A stretch of 64,000 nucleotides of DNA, taken from Anaerolinea thermophila (GTDB lineage: Bacteria > Chloroflexota > Anaerolineae > Anaerolineales > Anaerolineaceae). The stretch is from positions 1-64,000 of the forward strand of contig NZ_DYHZ01000006.1 of the NCBI RefSeq assembly GCF_020723905.1. Direction: 5' to 3'. The first letter of the stretch is position 1, and each line of letters opens with the position of its first letter. Both the position numbers and the translations under genes were made by a program. The notes beneath the pieces were generated by a model. That model had not been told where the DNA came from, searched no databases, and worked only from the letters and a program-made list of their open reading frames with translations. Shown piece by piece: positions 24,085 to 33,505 of the stretch.

Positions 24085-26368
24085 CGGCAAAATATAGCGC
24101 ATTTCCAAAGGCAAGAATCAACCGGCGATTTGGGGTAACCACAAAGGCGGTAGGATCCTGCGCCGGGAATGCCACCTGAGGAGGATCGGCATTTCGATAT
24201 TGCCTCTGGAAGTTCAACTTGCGCTGACTGAACTGATAGACAGCATCTTCCCGGGTATCCAGGATATAGATAAAGGGCTCAGGCAACTGGGTTGCCTGCA
24301 AGCGAACAAACTGAGCATCCTCAAAACGTTCCACTTCTCCGGCTCTGCCAGGACGGTCATCACCATATTCGGCAACATTATTACACTCCACCTGAAAGCC
24401 AGCGTGGGAGCAAATAGACATGTGTCCATCCTGATGAAGCAGATAAAGATGTTCCACATCCGCAACCAGGTCCACCACATCATTCAGGGGCGGGGTGTTT
24501 TCCCCAAAGTACAGTCTGGGCTCATCCACGGGGCTGAAACCAACAGTCTGGTCCGCCTGATAGACATAGACCATATTGGAGATAGGATCCAGCACATATA
24601 AAGTGCGATGATTGACTGTAATTTTTTCGATTTTTCCCCAGCCCATTCCCGGGGCTTGTAAAACCATCAGATCCATGGTGGTTGCCCCCGGGGTACAGAA
24701 CACCAGATTGCCACCTGTATCCATTCCCATCACCGTGGCATTTGACCCTTTTAACTGGGGAGCAGGCGCAATATCGACCAGTGAGGTGATGATTCTGCCT
24801 CCTGCCATCCCGGGACCACAGACAAAACTCAAATCCAGTTCGTAATCGCTACCCGAACGCAATAACCGAAACACCCGCCCGCTGGTTTGGTCCAACACAT
24901 AGACATCATTCAGATAAGCCACCATGCGAGTGATATGCACTTCAGGAGGTAAACCATCCCGAAGTGCCGGACGGAAAGTCAACCGCTTCACCCCGTCTAA
25001 CTGATCAAGCCCACTTTGCACGCTCTGGCGGATCTTCTGTCCCTCTTCCGAATTTTTTAGAGAACCAGATTTACCCAGCCAGTTAAGGGCTTCCAGATAA
25101 TCCTGACGTTTGAGCACAGGATCTGACTGACTTTCTGCCCGGGTGAGATACTGGCTGGCGGTAGCCAGGTAAGCGCGATTTTGTTCGTTTCGCCCCCGTT
25201 CCAGATAAACTGTTGTGCCGATGGCTGCCATGAGCAAAGGCACAAGCAGGGCAATTGCCAGCATCACCCCCGGTGAAAGGTTCACCTCTACCCCAACTGA
25301 CCGGGGGAGAAGACGTTGAATTCCCTTTTTAAGGGAACCAATCACTTTTGACCAGCCCTGCCCCAAACGACGCAAAAATTGAGCAAGGCTCTTCAGAAAT
25401 GGTTGCCATTCAGGTTCAGAGAATACAGGTTGCTGACGCGGCTTCTTCGGAGGAATCGCCTGAGCCTGTTCCGACGGGCTTTGTTCTGGAGGATTATCTT
25501 TTAATGGGGCAGGTTTATCGAGAAGTGCATCCGCTTTCTCAGCCGGAACGCGTTCCTCCCCGGGCTGAGAAGAGGCCTCCAGACGCCCCATCCAGCGTTT
25601 GCCGCTCAATGAAATGGCTTGAGGTACAACCTGGGGCTCAACTTTCGGCTGTTTTTCTTCAATCTTCTCAGCAACAGGCGGCTCTGGGTTGGCCGGCGCA
25701 CGCTTCGCAACAGCAGGGACATGCCAGTGCAGGTCCCCTTTTCCAGATGAAATCCGGACCAGACCGCAGGAAAAATTTACCAGATTGCCCTGCAAACGCT
25801 GCCGAATCCCCTCCTCCCCTGACTGATTCAGTCCTGCCAGGGCTTCCGGCTGCCAGTACAATTCGGGAACAAGAACCAACAAATCCCTCTCGTTAATCTC
25901 TTCCCGAAAGAACCGCACGGTGGGGATTTTTGCCTGTCCAAGAGGGCGCCCGACACTGTCGTACCAGTGCTGAACCCCTTCCTTTTGAACAAGGAGCGCA
26001 TGAGCCGTGCCACTCACCATAAAATACAAACTTTCTCCACGCACAACCCCCGCCAGCAGACTTCCGGTCAGTGGACTGGTCGTGGAAGGTTGTTTGAGGT
26101 TGCGGGAGAGAAGAAAATCGTTCAGGCGTTCTACCAGAGACTTTAACCCGGAGGTGACCGTCCCTTCGGAACGATAATAAGTTTCGCTCAACCGTGCCAG
26201 AAGTTCACGCTGCTGATGGCTGGGAAAAGGAATGGTCGAAAACAACACCAGGCGATCGTTTGCGCGTAAACGGGCAGGCTTGACCGGCATGGCCGCATAG
26301 AAACCGGGTAATTCCGTTTGCCAGACTCCGGCAGTTAATTGTAAGGGCAGAAAATGCAGGTCAAACAA
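24074..26368 (-). CDS. PP2C-like (probably inactive)/membrane/beta-propeller protein
   Basis: A 764-residue protein. Residues about 30-190 follow a PP2C phosphatase pattern (GSLLAGVVRGESLYFMVSGTA, then ERDLLVLVPELYW), but the metal-binding Asp of GDS and SDG are replaced, so catalysis is unlikely. A Pro/Gln/Glu-rich linker follows, then one transmembrane helix (about 393-415), a coiled region and a C-terminal part (about 470-764) with repeated strands typical of a beta-propeller (VYVLDQTSGRVFRLL, LYVLDPISNMVYVY). The start is TTG, supported by GGAG at eight bases and a TATAAT box at 26395-26390. It is divergent from the TadE gene. Confidence 0.65.
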   Translation of the reverse strand: MFDLHFLPLQLTAGVWQTELPGFYAAMPVKPARLRANDRLVLFSTIPFPSHQQRELLARLSETYYRSEGTVTSGLKSLVERLNDFLLSRNLKQPSTTSPLTGSLLAGVVRGESLYFMVSGTAHALLVQKEGVQHWYDSVGRPLGQAKIPTVRFFREEINERDLLVLVPELYWQPEALAGLNQSGEEGIRQRLQGNLVNFSCGLVRISSGKGDLHWHVPAVAKRAPANPEPPVAEKIEEKQPKVEPQVVPQAISLSGKRWMGRLEASSQPGEERVPAEKADALLDKPAPLKDNPPEQSPSEQAQAIPPKKPRQQPVFSEPEWQPFLKSLAQFLRRLGQGWSKVIGSLKKGIQRLLPRSVGVEVNLSPGVMLAIALLVPLLMAAIGTTVYLERGRNEQNRAYLATASQYLTRAESQSDPVLKRQDYLEALNWLGKSGSLKNSEEGQKIRQSVQSGLDQLDGVKRLTFRPALRDGLPPEVHITRMVAYLNDVYVLDQTSGRVFRLLRSGSDYELDLSFVCGPGMAGGRIITSLVDIAPAPQLKGSNATVMGMDTGGNLVFCTPGATTMDLMVLQAPGMGWGKIEKITVNHRTLYVLDPISNMVYVYQADQTVGFSPVDEPRLYFGENTPPLNDVVDLVADVEHLYLLHQDGHMSICSHAGFQVECNNVAEYGDDRPGRAGEVERFEDAQFVRLQATQLPEPFIYILDTREDAVYQFSQRKLNFQRQYRNADPPQVAFPAQDPTAFVVTPNRRLILAFGNALYFAVIE

Positions 26369-26389
26369 GGCTCACACTCCGTGACGATG

Positions 26390-26395
26390 ATTATA
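26390..26395 (-). promoter_or_regulatory. -10 element of the PP2C-like gene
   Basis: TATAAT on the minus strand with a predicted start about 15 bases before the TTG codon at 26368. The -35 is poor. A TTGACA for the opposite direction lies at 26459-26464 with a weak -10 (TACCTT) 17 bp later and may serve the TadE gene. Confidence 0.45.
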
Positions 26396-26538
26396 CATAA
26401 GAATGTCTGGATTTTGTTACAAAAGCGTGACATTCAAATTACAGTTTTCAAGATTCTCTTGACAGTCTTCCCGCCTTCCTTTACCTTAAAAGTGCGTGAG
26501 ATTCTATCTTTTTCGAGAAACGGTGCAAGGAATTTGCC

Positions 26539-27417
26539 ATGTTGAACCCAGACAGTGAAAGAAAATCCTCCCCTTCCAGGCGCCGGGGGCAATCTTTTGT
26601 GGAACTGGCGCTGGTACTTCCCATCCTCCTGGTGATGTTGCTGGGGCTGGTTGAGGTGGCAGTGTTCGTCGGACGTTATCTGGATGTTCTGGACTTAACC
26701 CGCGAAGCCGCCCGTTTTGCCTCTGTAAAAGACCCCTTCTTTATTGACATGCCGGGACACTGGGATTGCTCGGGCAATCAATTTTTCTTTTACTTCCACA
26801 CTGCCTGCATTTTCTCTCCCCCCAGTGATCAGGAAACAGAAGGGGGGGTGTGCTGGAACCGCCGCTTTGATCACGATAATGACCCCAGCACTCCCATTCA
26901 CGACCCCTTCTGTAATGGACTTAACCCCTACATTACCCTCGACCTGACAACCGATGATGTGGTCATCAGTGTGTACACCGTGAACGAAGATAACACCGTC
27001 AGCCAATCTCATCCGGGACCCCATCCCGACCCGCGTTTTTCGGGAGATTCGGTTATCGACGAGAACGGCAACATCACTTACTTCTGGGCACTCTCCAACC
27101 ACGACTGGGATACCGCCCACAACGACAACTGGAAAAAGGACTGTGAGGGAAATGTGGTTCGCGAGCGCCCGCATTACACTACCGCCAGCATCCAGCAAAT
27201 GATCCATGCCAGCAGTGTACTGAACGAGCAGGGTACGCCGGTACCGGCACCGGGAACAAAAGGGTATGTGGCGGTTGAACTGTACTACTGCTATAAACAA
27301 GCCCTGAACGTGCCGTTATTCAACGTGATCGTCCCCAACCCGGCAATGATTCACGCCTATACCATCATGCCCATCCCCGCCGCACAGCCGACGGCAACGC
27401 CCATTTCTAACCCGTGA
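26539..27417 (+). CDS. TadE-family pilus/secretion-like protein
   Basis: A 292-residue protein with a basic N terminus and the TadE-type segment GQSFVELALVLPILLVMLLGLVEVAVF, in which Gly-Gln-Ser-x-x-Glu precedes the hydrophobic helix as in pseudopilins, followed by DLTREAARFAS. The rest is a large extracytoplasmic domain with several Cys, Asp and Asn residues. TadE-like minor pilins are normally assembled by Tad/Flp machinery, but tadA, tadB and tadC are not in this window. AAGGA precedes the ATG. The next gene, a TadG/vWA protein, starts 10 bases later. Confidence 0.82.
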   Translation: MLNPDSERKSSPSRRRGQSFVELALVLPILLVMLLGLVEVAVFVGRYLDVLDLTREAARFASVKDPFFIDMPGHWDCSGNQFFFYFHTACIFSPPSDQETEGGVCWNRRFDHDNDPSTPIHDPFCNGLNPYITLDLTTDDVVISVYTVNEDNTVSQSHPGPHPDPRFSGDSVIDENGNITYFWALSNHDWDTAHNDNWKKDCEGNVVRERPHYTTASIQQMIHASSVLNEQGTPVPAPGTKGYVAVELYYCYKQALNVPLFNVIVPNPAMIHAYTIMPIPAAQPTATPISNP

Positions 27418-27427
27418 GGAGGTTTGC

Positions 27428-29383
27428 ATGGCTCGTGAACGTGGACAGGTTTTAGTCATCTTCGCCGTTTCGCTGGTGGCATTACTGCTTTTTGTAGGAC
27501 TGGCAGTGGATGCCGGCGTGCTGTACGTGACCTACGGACAATTAAAACGCGCCTCCGATGCCGCCGCAGTCGGTGCAGCAAACAACTTCAAACGCGGGCA
27601 AACTGAACTGGAAATGAAAGCCGCCGCCATGGAAATCTACCGTCTGCACAATGTAGACACTTCGGTGCTGGACTTAAACGTGCAGATTTGCGACGATGAT
27701 GCCGACGGCTTTACCGATGGCACCTACAAATCCGGAAATGACGTCCTCTTTGATGCCAGCCTGCTGGACAGCGATGAACAAAAGGTTGCCAACTTCTTCG
27801 AAAAAATCTGCCCTCGCACCGACCCCACGGTAGGCGCCGGACAGCAAGCCGCCTCTCCCCGGAAACTGGTGTACGTTTCAGCCACTCAAAAGGCAAATTT
27901 TTACTTCCTCTCCCTGCTGGGGATTACTCATGCCAACCTGCGCACCTACTCGGTAGGCGAAGCGGCTTCGGTGGATCTGGTGATTGTGATTGATACGTCC
28001 GAATCCATGGTAGCCGAATGCCAGACTTTCGACGCCAACGGAATTTGCGCCTTCTTCAAGTCTCCCGGCTTTAACAACAATACTCTGGATGATTACGACC
28101 CCTACGCACCGGGAAACTGTAATACCATTCCAACGACCTATGCGGGAATCACCGTACAGAATTCCTGCTACCCGCTGGTACAGGCTCAGGTTTCTGCTAT
28201 TTACCTGGTCCGAACCCTGTATGAAGGCTACGATAATGTAGGTCTGGTGACCTACGACTCGGTGGCAGTGGACCGCATGGGTGGGCTGGTCAACATGATC
28301 AACCGTACCGCTATTGAAAATGCCATTGCCAACGTCAAGGTGCACGACGACGCTCCCTACGGACGACTCTGGCCCACCTGGCGCGTGCCCGGACGGTTCA
28401 ATCCCATCAACCCGGAAGACCGCGATGGAGATGGACAGGACCGCGACACCGCCGCCAGGGTTGGCTACACCTGTTTATTGGATGATGACCGCTGGGATGA
28501 ATCCATTGACCCGTATGGATGGGGTGGAGTGCCCTGCGACGACGATAACCTGTTTGACGCTTTCAACTGGGTGGATGAAAACACTGACGGCGATAACAAC
28601 CCCGACTCGAACCCGACATTTTCCAATGCGGATGACACTTACGCCAGGAACTGGCTGGCGACGCGCGATCCGGATGGCGCCGGACCCCTCACCGCCACGC
28701 TCTCAGTGACCTCAACCTGCAATGGCTGTGGCATCCGCACGGCTTCAAATCTTCTGCGTCAGTACGGACGTCCCGGCTCAGTGTGGGTAATGGTTTATCT
28801 GACCGACGGCGTTGCCAACATGAGCGATACCCCCCGCACAGACAGCAGTATCCCATCGGGTTATCCCAATGGTTTCTGCCAGGGATCGCTCAATCCAGGC
28901 AATCCGGGCTTCTGGCCCCCCATGTGCGTGGATCGCAATATCTCCCCGCGGTACTGCATTGACACCAACGCCAGCACCTGCCCGCCTGGATCGGTACATG
29001 TGAATATCCCCGATCCACGGTATTCTGGCGCAGACTACGCCCGCGATATGGCAGACGCGGCCGCCCTGACCATCGTTCAGAGCAGTAACCCTCTGGATAC
29101 GCGCTATAACCCCAACGAGCCAATTGGCAACGACATTGCCATTTACACTATCGGGCTGGGGGCGGTGACCCCGGATAATCCACCTTCCTGGATGGATACC
29201 GGTGAAAAGATTTTGCGTTACATGGCAGCAGTGGGCGATGACGGAGACCGAGTCACTGATCCCTGTGCCAGTGTTGGTCCAAAACGGTCCTGCGGCAACT
29301 ACTACTACGCCCCTACCGGTGATGCCTTGCGCGCTATCTTCGACGATATCGCCAGCCGCATTTACACGAGAATTTCTCACTAA
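27428..29383 (+). CDS. TadG-like protein with von Willebrand factor A domain
   Basis: A 651-residue protein. Residues 1-60 form a TadG/Flp-type N terminus (RERGQVLVIFAVSLVALLLFVGLAVDAG, then LKRASDAAAVGAAN). A vWA domain starts at about 180 with VDLVIVIDTSESM, so the metal-ion-dependent adhesion site DxSxS is intact, and a later strand MVYLTDGVANMSD carries another conserved Asp. Long Asp/Asn/Gly-rich insertions (for example EDRDGDGQDRD) may bind calcium. GAGGAGG precedes the ATG. It is flanked by two TadE-type genes and is probably secreted and adhesive. G+C is clearly higher than in the window's left part. Confidence 0.85.
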   Translation: MARERGQVLVIFAVSLVALLLFVGLAVDAGVLYVTYGQLKRASDAAAVGAANNFKRGQTELEMKAAAMEIYRLHNVDTSVLDLNVQICDDDADGFTDGTYKSGNDVLFDASLLDSDEQKVANFFEKICPRTDPTVGAGQQAASPRKLVYVSATQKANFYFLSLLGITHANLRTYSVGEAASVDLVIVIDTSESMVAECQTFDANGICAFFKSPGFNNNTLDDYDPYAPGNCNTIPTTYAGITVQNSCYPLVQAQVSAIYLVRTLYEGYDNVGLVTYDSVAVDRMGGLVNMINRTAIENAIANVKVHDDAPYGRLWPTWRVPGRFNPINPEDRDGDGQDRDTAARVGYTCLLDDDRWDESIDPYGWGGVPCDDDNLFDAFNWVDENTDGDNNPDSNPTFSNADDTYARNWLATRDPDGAGPLTATLSVTSTCNGCGIRTASNLLRQYGRPGSVWVMVYLTDGVANMSDTPRTDSSIPSGYPNGFCQGSLNPGNPGFWPPMCVDRNISPRYCIDTNASTCPPGSVHVNIPDPRYSGADYARDMADAAALTIVQSSNPLDTRYNPNEPIGNDIAIYTIGLGAVTPDNPPSWMDTGEKILRYMAAVGDDGDRVTDPCASVGPKRSCGNYYYAPTGDALRAIFDDIASRIYTRISH

Positions 29384-29401
29384 AAGAAAGTGAGGTGGGT
29401 T

Positions 29402-32400
29402 ATGAGAATTCGAAAAACCATCCAGGCATTTTTCACTTCCACGCGCCAGCGATTGCGCCCTTCTGCACCCGCGCAGGGCTTGCTGGAGTTTGCCCTGGCT
29501 CTGCCGGTCCTGCTCCTGCTGGTGTTCGGCGTCATTGAGTTTGGGCGCATCATGCAGGCATGGCTGGCACTGGAAAACGGTGCCCGCTTTGGCATTCGCT
29601 TTGCCATCACCGGCGATTACGATCCAGACTACTGTGATGACGCCATTGCCGCGCTGACTCAGCCCGGGGCAGTTTTTGCCAGTGTGGGACGCACACAACT
29701 GGAAGCCCTGGACCATGCAGATGGACGCATTGACTGCATGATCCCCGACAAAATTAACGGCAACCCAGTCCCTCGCTGGGATGAATACACCAGCGCGCTC
29801 CAGGACTGGGCGCGCCTGCCGTCCATTCGCGATGCGGCTCTGGCAGGAGCAACGGGAATTGCCTGGGAGGATGATCCAGCGGTTTCCGGCGATTACCTGG
29901 CTTACCTGACCTTCCCTCAAAGCACCTTCAGCCAGAACTACCGCGGTAACCCGGCAGCCCCCGGATACCTGAATGTGATGATCTGCTCGAGCCGCGATCA
30001 GGGTTTTTTCATGGAAGGACCGCCGCAAGACCCGCATTACTACAACAATGTAATCAGCAATGATCATCTTTATCCCATGGTATGTGTGGATAATCGCGGC
30101 GGAACCAAGCGGTATATTGATGACGCTGGCGGGCCCGGAGATCGGGTACGCGTCATCCTGACCTACCGTCACACCCTCATCACCCCCTTCCTGAGTTCGT
30201 GGTGGCCCACCCTGCGATTGACCTCCACCCGTGAAGGTCTGGTAGAGAAATTCCGCACCTCCCGCGTGACGGGCTTGACGGGCGGCATTGCCATGGCGCC
30301 AACCCGCACCCCCACCCCCACCAACCCGCCAACCTTCACCCCCACCCCCACCCCCATGCATTGCGACAACACCGGCACCATTCTGCTGGAACGCTTCAAC
30401 AACGTTAATGGCAGTACCATTGCCGACCTGACCGGCAGCGCCAACTATCCGGCTCTCCCGGATGAACGCACCTATCCTACCTCCTTCCGGATAACGCCCA
30501 ACACCGGCGACAACTACGGCACGCGCTTCCGCGGCTATATCTGTCCACCTTACTCCGGTGAGTACACTTTCTACATCGCCAGCGATGACACCAGCCGCTT
30601 ACTGCTCAGCCCGGATATGGACGCCTCGCGCGCCGTGCAGATTGCCTACCTGAACACCTACACCTCGCAGGATAACTGGACGGTCAACGATACCCGCCGT
30701 TCGGCGCGTATCTGGCTGCAAGGCGGTACTTTCTACTACATCGAAGCCCTGCACAAGGAAGGGACAGGCAGCGATCATCTCTCGGTGGCGTGGTCTGGTC
30801 CGGGAATTGGCACCGACCCCACCCTGATTGACGGGCAATATCTGGCACCTGCCGAGCCGGACGTAGTTGCGCCTACCCTGTGTGACGGCACAAAAGGGGT
30901 CCTAAGGGAGGACTGGGTTGGCGTCAGTGGCACCAGCGTAAGCAACCTGACCTCTTTAGCAGACTACCCCGCATATCCGACCGACTACGGGTACCTGAGC
31001 ACCTTCAACTACTCCCGAAACGCAGACAACTACGGCTCCCGTCTGCAGGCTTACCTGTGCGCGCCCTATACGGGAGAGTACACCTTCTGGCTGGCAAGCG
31101 ACGACAACGGCGTGTTGAACATGAGTCCAGATGAAAACCCCGCCAATAAAGTCACCATTGCCAGAGTGCCGGGGTGGACAAACCAGCGTCAGTACGACAA
31201 GTATTCCGAGCAGCAATCCATCACCCTCAACCTGACCGCCGGACAGAAGTACTACATGGAAGCCATCTTCAAAGAGGGCGGCGGCGGCGACCATGTTTCC
31301 GTAGCCTGGCGGGGACCGTACATCCCGGTCCAGGAACTGATCCCGCAGAAATACCTCTTGCCGCTCACACCTCAACCCACGCGGACGCCAACAGCTACCC
31401 CGACGCCTTCCTGTGACGTGCTGACCTTCAACAGCCCCGATCAACTGTATCTGCATGACGAAAGCAGCCTCTACTATATGAACGCGTTCATGCAGAATAA
31501 CAGTGCCATTTACCCGGTGATCATTGACCGTATTTCCGGATCGTGGATTGAAAACTGGCACACCATTCCCAGCGAAACCCGTCCGGCAAAGAAACTCACC
31601 CTTTATGAATGGAAAAGTGCATCCAGCACAACCACCATTTACACCATCCCATCCGGTGGGCTGGCGCTTGCCAGCGTTCCAACCAACTGGGATCACACCT
31701 TCACCACGCCGCACACCATTCCCATCAGCACCAGCGGCAACCTGCGCCTGCGGGTAGATACCAAATGGAAGAAAGCCTCCTTCGTCAAACCGCAACAGCC
31801 AACCAACGAGTTCAATTACTACCACGGCGACGACTTCCGCTGGACAGTGTACTACCGGGTGGGTAATCTCTCCTGTCAAGCCACTTTGACGGGAGTGGCA
31901 GGTCCAACCGTCACTGCGCAGACCGTGACCGGCACCGGCAGACGGTTCTCTGTGCGGGCAAATGTGTCGGTTGCCAGCGGACGTTCGGTCAATCGCGTGT
32001 ACTTCACCGTGTTCAACTCAGCCGGGCAGATGGTGCATTATTTCAACACCAACGCCACACCATACTGTCTGTTTGGCAGGAGCGGAAGCAACTGTATTCT
32101 GATGGATCCATACGTGGATAAGTGGAATGGCGGTACAACCAACACCACCAGCGACGATATCCTCATCACCAACGATACCTACACCGTCCATATCATCGCT
32201 GAAGACAGCGGAGTGACCATCAATGGAACCAAAGTGGGCGTTTACTCCACCCGCATCATCTATACCCTCAATCTGCAGGGCGCAACACCCACGGTGACCT
32301 TCACGCCCACCCGCACGAACACACCGCGTCCAACCAACACACCCACCAATACGGCGACCCGCACCAACACACCCACGGTAACCAACACCAGTCCGCCCAC

Positions 32401-32542
32401 ATTCACACCCACCCGCACCAACACGCCCAGACCGACAGACACACCTACACCGGGCCCAACCAACACGCCCACCCGCACCAGAACGCCTACCCCATCGCCG
32501 ACCAAGTGTCTGACCCCACCTGATCTGGGTGGCTGCGGATAG
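29402..32542 (+). CDS. TadE-type protein with two PA14 domains and Thr/Pro stalk
   Basis: A 1046-residue protein. The N terminus has the TadE segment GLLEFALALPVLLLLVFGVIEF. A Thr/Pro linker (about 300-318) leads into two PA14-like domains (about 320-483 and 492-652), each with GEYTFxxASDD, a strand with G-x-x-Y-Y-x-E-A and a final HxSVAWxGP. A third unknown domain (about 675-820), an Ig-like domain (about 835-960) and a C-terminal Thr/Pro/Asn/Arg-rich tail follow. PA14 domains often bind glycans. The ATG at 29402 is preferred over GTG at 29390 because GAGG precedes it. A perfect terminator lies after the gene. Confidence 0.85.
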   Translation: MRIRKTIQAFFTSTRQRLRPSAPAQGLLEFALALPVLLLLVFGVIEFGRIMQAWLALENGARFGIRFAITGDYDPDYCDDAIAALTQPGAVFASVGRTQLEALDHADGRIDCMIPDKINGNPVPRWDEYTSALQDWARLPSIRDAALAGATGIAWEDDPAVSGDYLAYLTFPQSTFSQNYRGNPAAPGYLNVMICSSRDQGFFMEGPPQDPHYYNNVISNDHLYPMVCVDNRGGTKRYIDDAGGPGDRVRVILTYRHTLITPFLSSWWPTLRLTSTREGLVEKFRTSRVTGLTGGIAMAPTRTPTPTNPPTFTPTPTPMHCDNTGTILLERFNNVNGSTIADLTGSANYPALPDERTYPTSFRITPNTGDNYGTRFRGYICPPYSGEYTFYIASDDTSRLLLSPDMDASRAVQIAYLNTYTSQDNWTVNDTRRSARIWLQGGTFYYIEALHKEGTGSDHLSVAWSGPGIGTDPTLIDGQYLAPAEPDVVAPTLCDGTKGVLREDWVGVSGTSVSNLTSLADYPAYPTDYGYLSTFNYSRNADNYGSRLQAYLCAPYTGEYTFWLASDDNGVLNMSPDENPANKVTIARVPGWTNQRQYDKYSEQQSITLNLTAGQKYYMEAIFKEGGGGDHVSVAWRGPYIPVQELIPQKYLLPLTPQPTRTPTATPTPSCDVLTFNSPDQLYLHDESSLYYMNAFMQNNSAIYPVIIDRISGSWIENWHTIPSETRPAKKLTLYEWKSASSTTTIYTIPSGGLALASVPTNWDHTFTTPHTIPISTSGNLRLRVDTKWKKASFVKPQQPTNEFNYYHGDDFRWTVYYRVGNLSCQATLTGVAGPTVTAQTVTGTGRRFSVRANVSVASGRSVNRVYFTVFNSAGQMVHYFNTNATPYCLFGRSGSNCILMDPYVDKWNGGTTNTTSDDILITNDTYTVHIIAEDSGVTINGTKVGVYSTRIIYTLNLQGATPTVTFTPTRTNTPRPTNTPTNTATRTNTPTVTNTSPPTFTPTRTNTPRPTDTPTPGPTNTPTRTRTPTPSPTKCLTPPDLGGCG
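32286..32515 (+). repeat. Low-complexity Thr/Pro/Asn/Arg tail repeat
   Basis: In-frame repeated codons with a periodic ACACCC/ACGCCC pattern encode units such as TPTRTNTPRPTNTPT. Shorter versions are at 30297-30358 and 31371-31409 in the same gene. Such tracts usually form a wall-spanning or glycosylated stalk and are prone to length variation. Confidence 0.8.
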
Positions 32543-32561
32543 CACCAGAAGCACCATGGCT

Positions 32562-32596
32562 CACCTGTGCGCCTGGAACGGCGCACAGGTGTTTTT
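32562..32596 (+). terminator. Strong rho-independent terminator after the PA14 gene
   Basis: CACCTGTGCGCC pairs perfectly over 12 bp with GGCGCACAGGTG around a six-base loop and is followed by TTTTT. Confidence 0.93.
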
Positions 32597-32620
32597 AAAA
32601 GAGTGGCATAATAAAGAAGG

Positions 32621-33505
32621 ATGAAACTTTCAGCACGGTTCTGGACTCTCCTGGGGTTCACCATCAGCAGTCTGGTTTTCCTGAGTCTGAGCGGATTGCT
32701 CTACCTCCGACCGCCTGATTTATCCCTGCAAAGTCTGGTATGGGCACTAATCGGGCTTGGTTTTTCGCTGGTAATGATGGGCATTCTGGGTTTTGAACTG
32801 CTCAGGCGCAGAACGGTTTTGCAGACCTCCTCTTCCCTTTCCGCCTGGCGGGTTTTGCTGCTCGTTTATGTCCTGACGCCCCTGGTTCTGGTGTTTCCGG
32901 TCTGGCTGGTGGCGCTTGGTCTGGGAGTTACCCGCTTTCCTGCCGCATTCCTGGATATCCGGAAGTTGTTCTCCCTCCCCACCCCATGGGTGTGGCTTAT
33001 TCAAGGCAGTCTACTTTTTCTCTTCATGCTTCCCGCCCTTGTTCCCTTTCGGGCACAGGGAATCGATATCCGAAAGCCTTTCCCTTCTGCCCGGATCGCC
33101 ATCCTTCTGGGATGGATGATGGCGCTGATGACGCTGTTTTGTTATCACCTTGCCATCCGTGTGATCGGCTTTGAGCCAGCGTTGCTCCCCACCCCGGAAG
33201 GAATTCAGGCATGGGCGGCAGGCATTCTCGGGGTGATCATCCTGCCCATCTCCGAGCAACTCTTCTTTCGGAAATATCTGTATGGGGCTCTTGTGGAACG
33301 GTTTTCCCCTTCACGGGCTCTGTGGATGACGGCGGTGATTTTTGCACTGGTGCAGGGACGCCCGGCGTTGTTCCTGCCGGCTTTCCTTTTTTCTGCATTG
33401 CTCCAGTGGCTGATAAATGCCACGGGTGATCTTCGCATGGCAATTCTTGCACATGCCTTTACCAACCTTCTTGCACTGGCAATAAACTGGGCTCTTCTCT
33501 TATGA
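32621..33505 (+). CDS. CPBP-family membrane protein with altered active-site residues
   Basis: A 294-residue protein with about eight transmembrane helices. The last third has the pattern of the CPBP (CAAX protease/bacteriocin-processing, Abi) family: SEQLFFRKYLYGAL at the EExxxR position, FALVQGRP at the FxxxH position and HAFTN at HxxxN. The second Glu and the His of the first two motifs are both Gln here, so protease activity is doubtful. GAAGG precedes the ATG. It overlaps the sensor kinase gene by four bases, so it may work with or report to that two-component system (inference). Confidence 0.8.
   Translation: MKLSARFWTLLGFTISSLVFLSLSGLLYLRPPDLSLQSLVWALIGLGFSLVMMGILGFELLRRRTVLQTSSSLSAWRVLLLVYVLTPLVLVFPVWLVALGLGVTRFPAAFLDIRKLFSLPTPWVWLIQGSLLFLFMLPALVPFRAQGIDIRKPFPSARIAILLGWMMALMTLFCYHLAIRVIGFEPALLPTPEGIQAWAAGILGVIILPISEQLFFRKYLYGALVERFSPSRALWMTAVIFALVQGRPALFLPAFLFSALLQWLINATGDLRMAILAHAFTNLLALAINWALLL

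Noticed and set aside
28778-30361. Long minus-strand open frame of 527 codons opposite the TadG/PA14 genes
   Set aside because: It runs antisense to two well-supported genes with clear domains; its Gly/Val/His-rich translation is the reverse reading of Thr/Pro/Asp codons in high-GC DNA.
30956-31879. Minus-strand open frame of 307 codons opposite the PA14 protein
   Set aside because: Shadow of the coding strand; no motif or ribosome binding site.
32286-32515. CRISPR-like periodic repeats
   Set aside because: Periodicity is codon-level (Thr, Pro, Asn, Arg) and in frame with the PA14 gene, without spacers.
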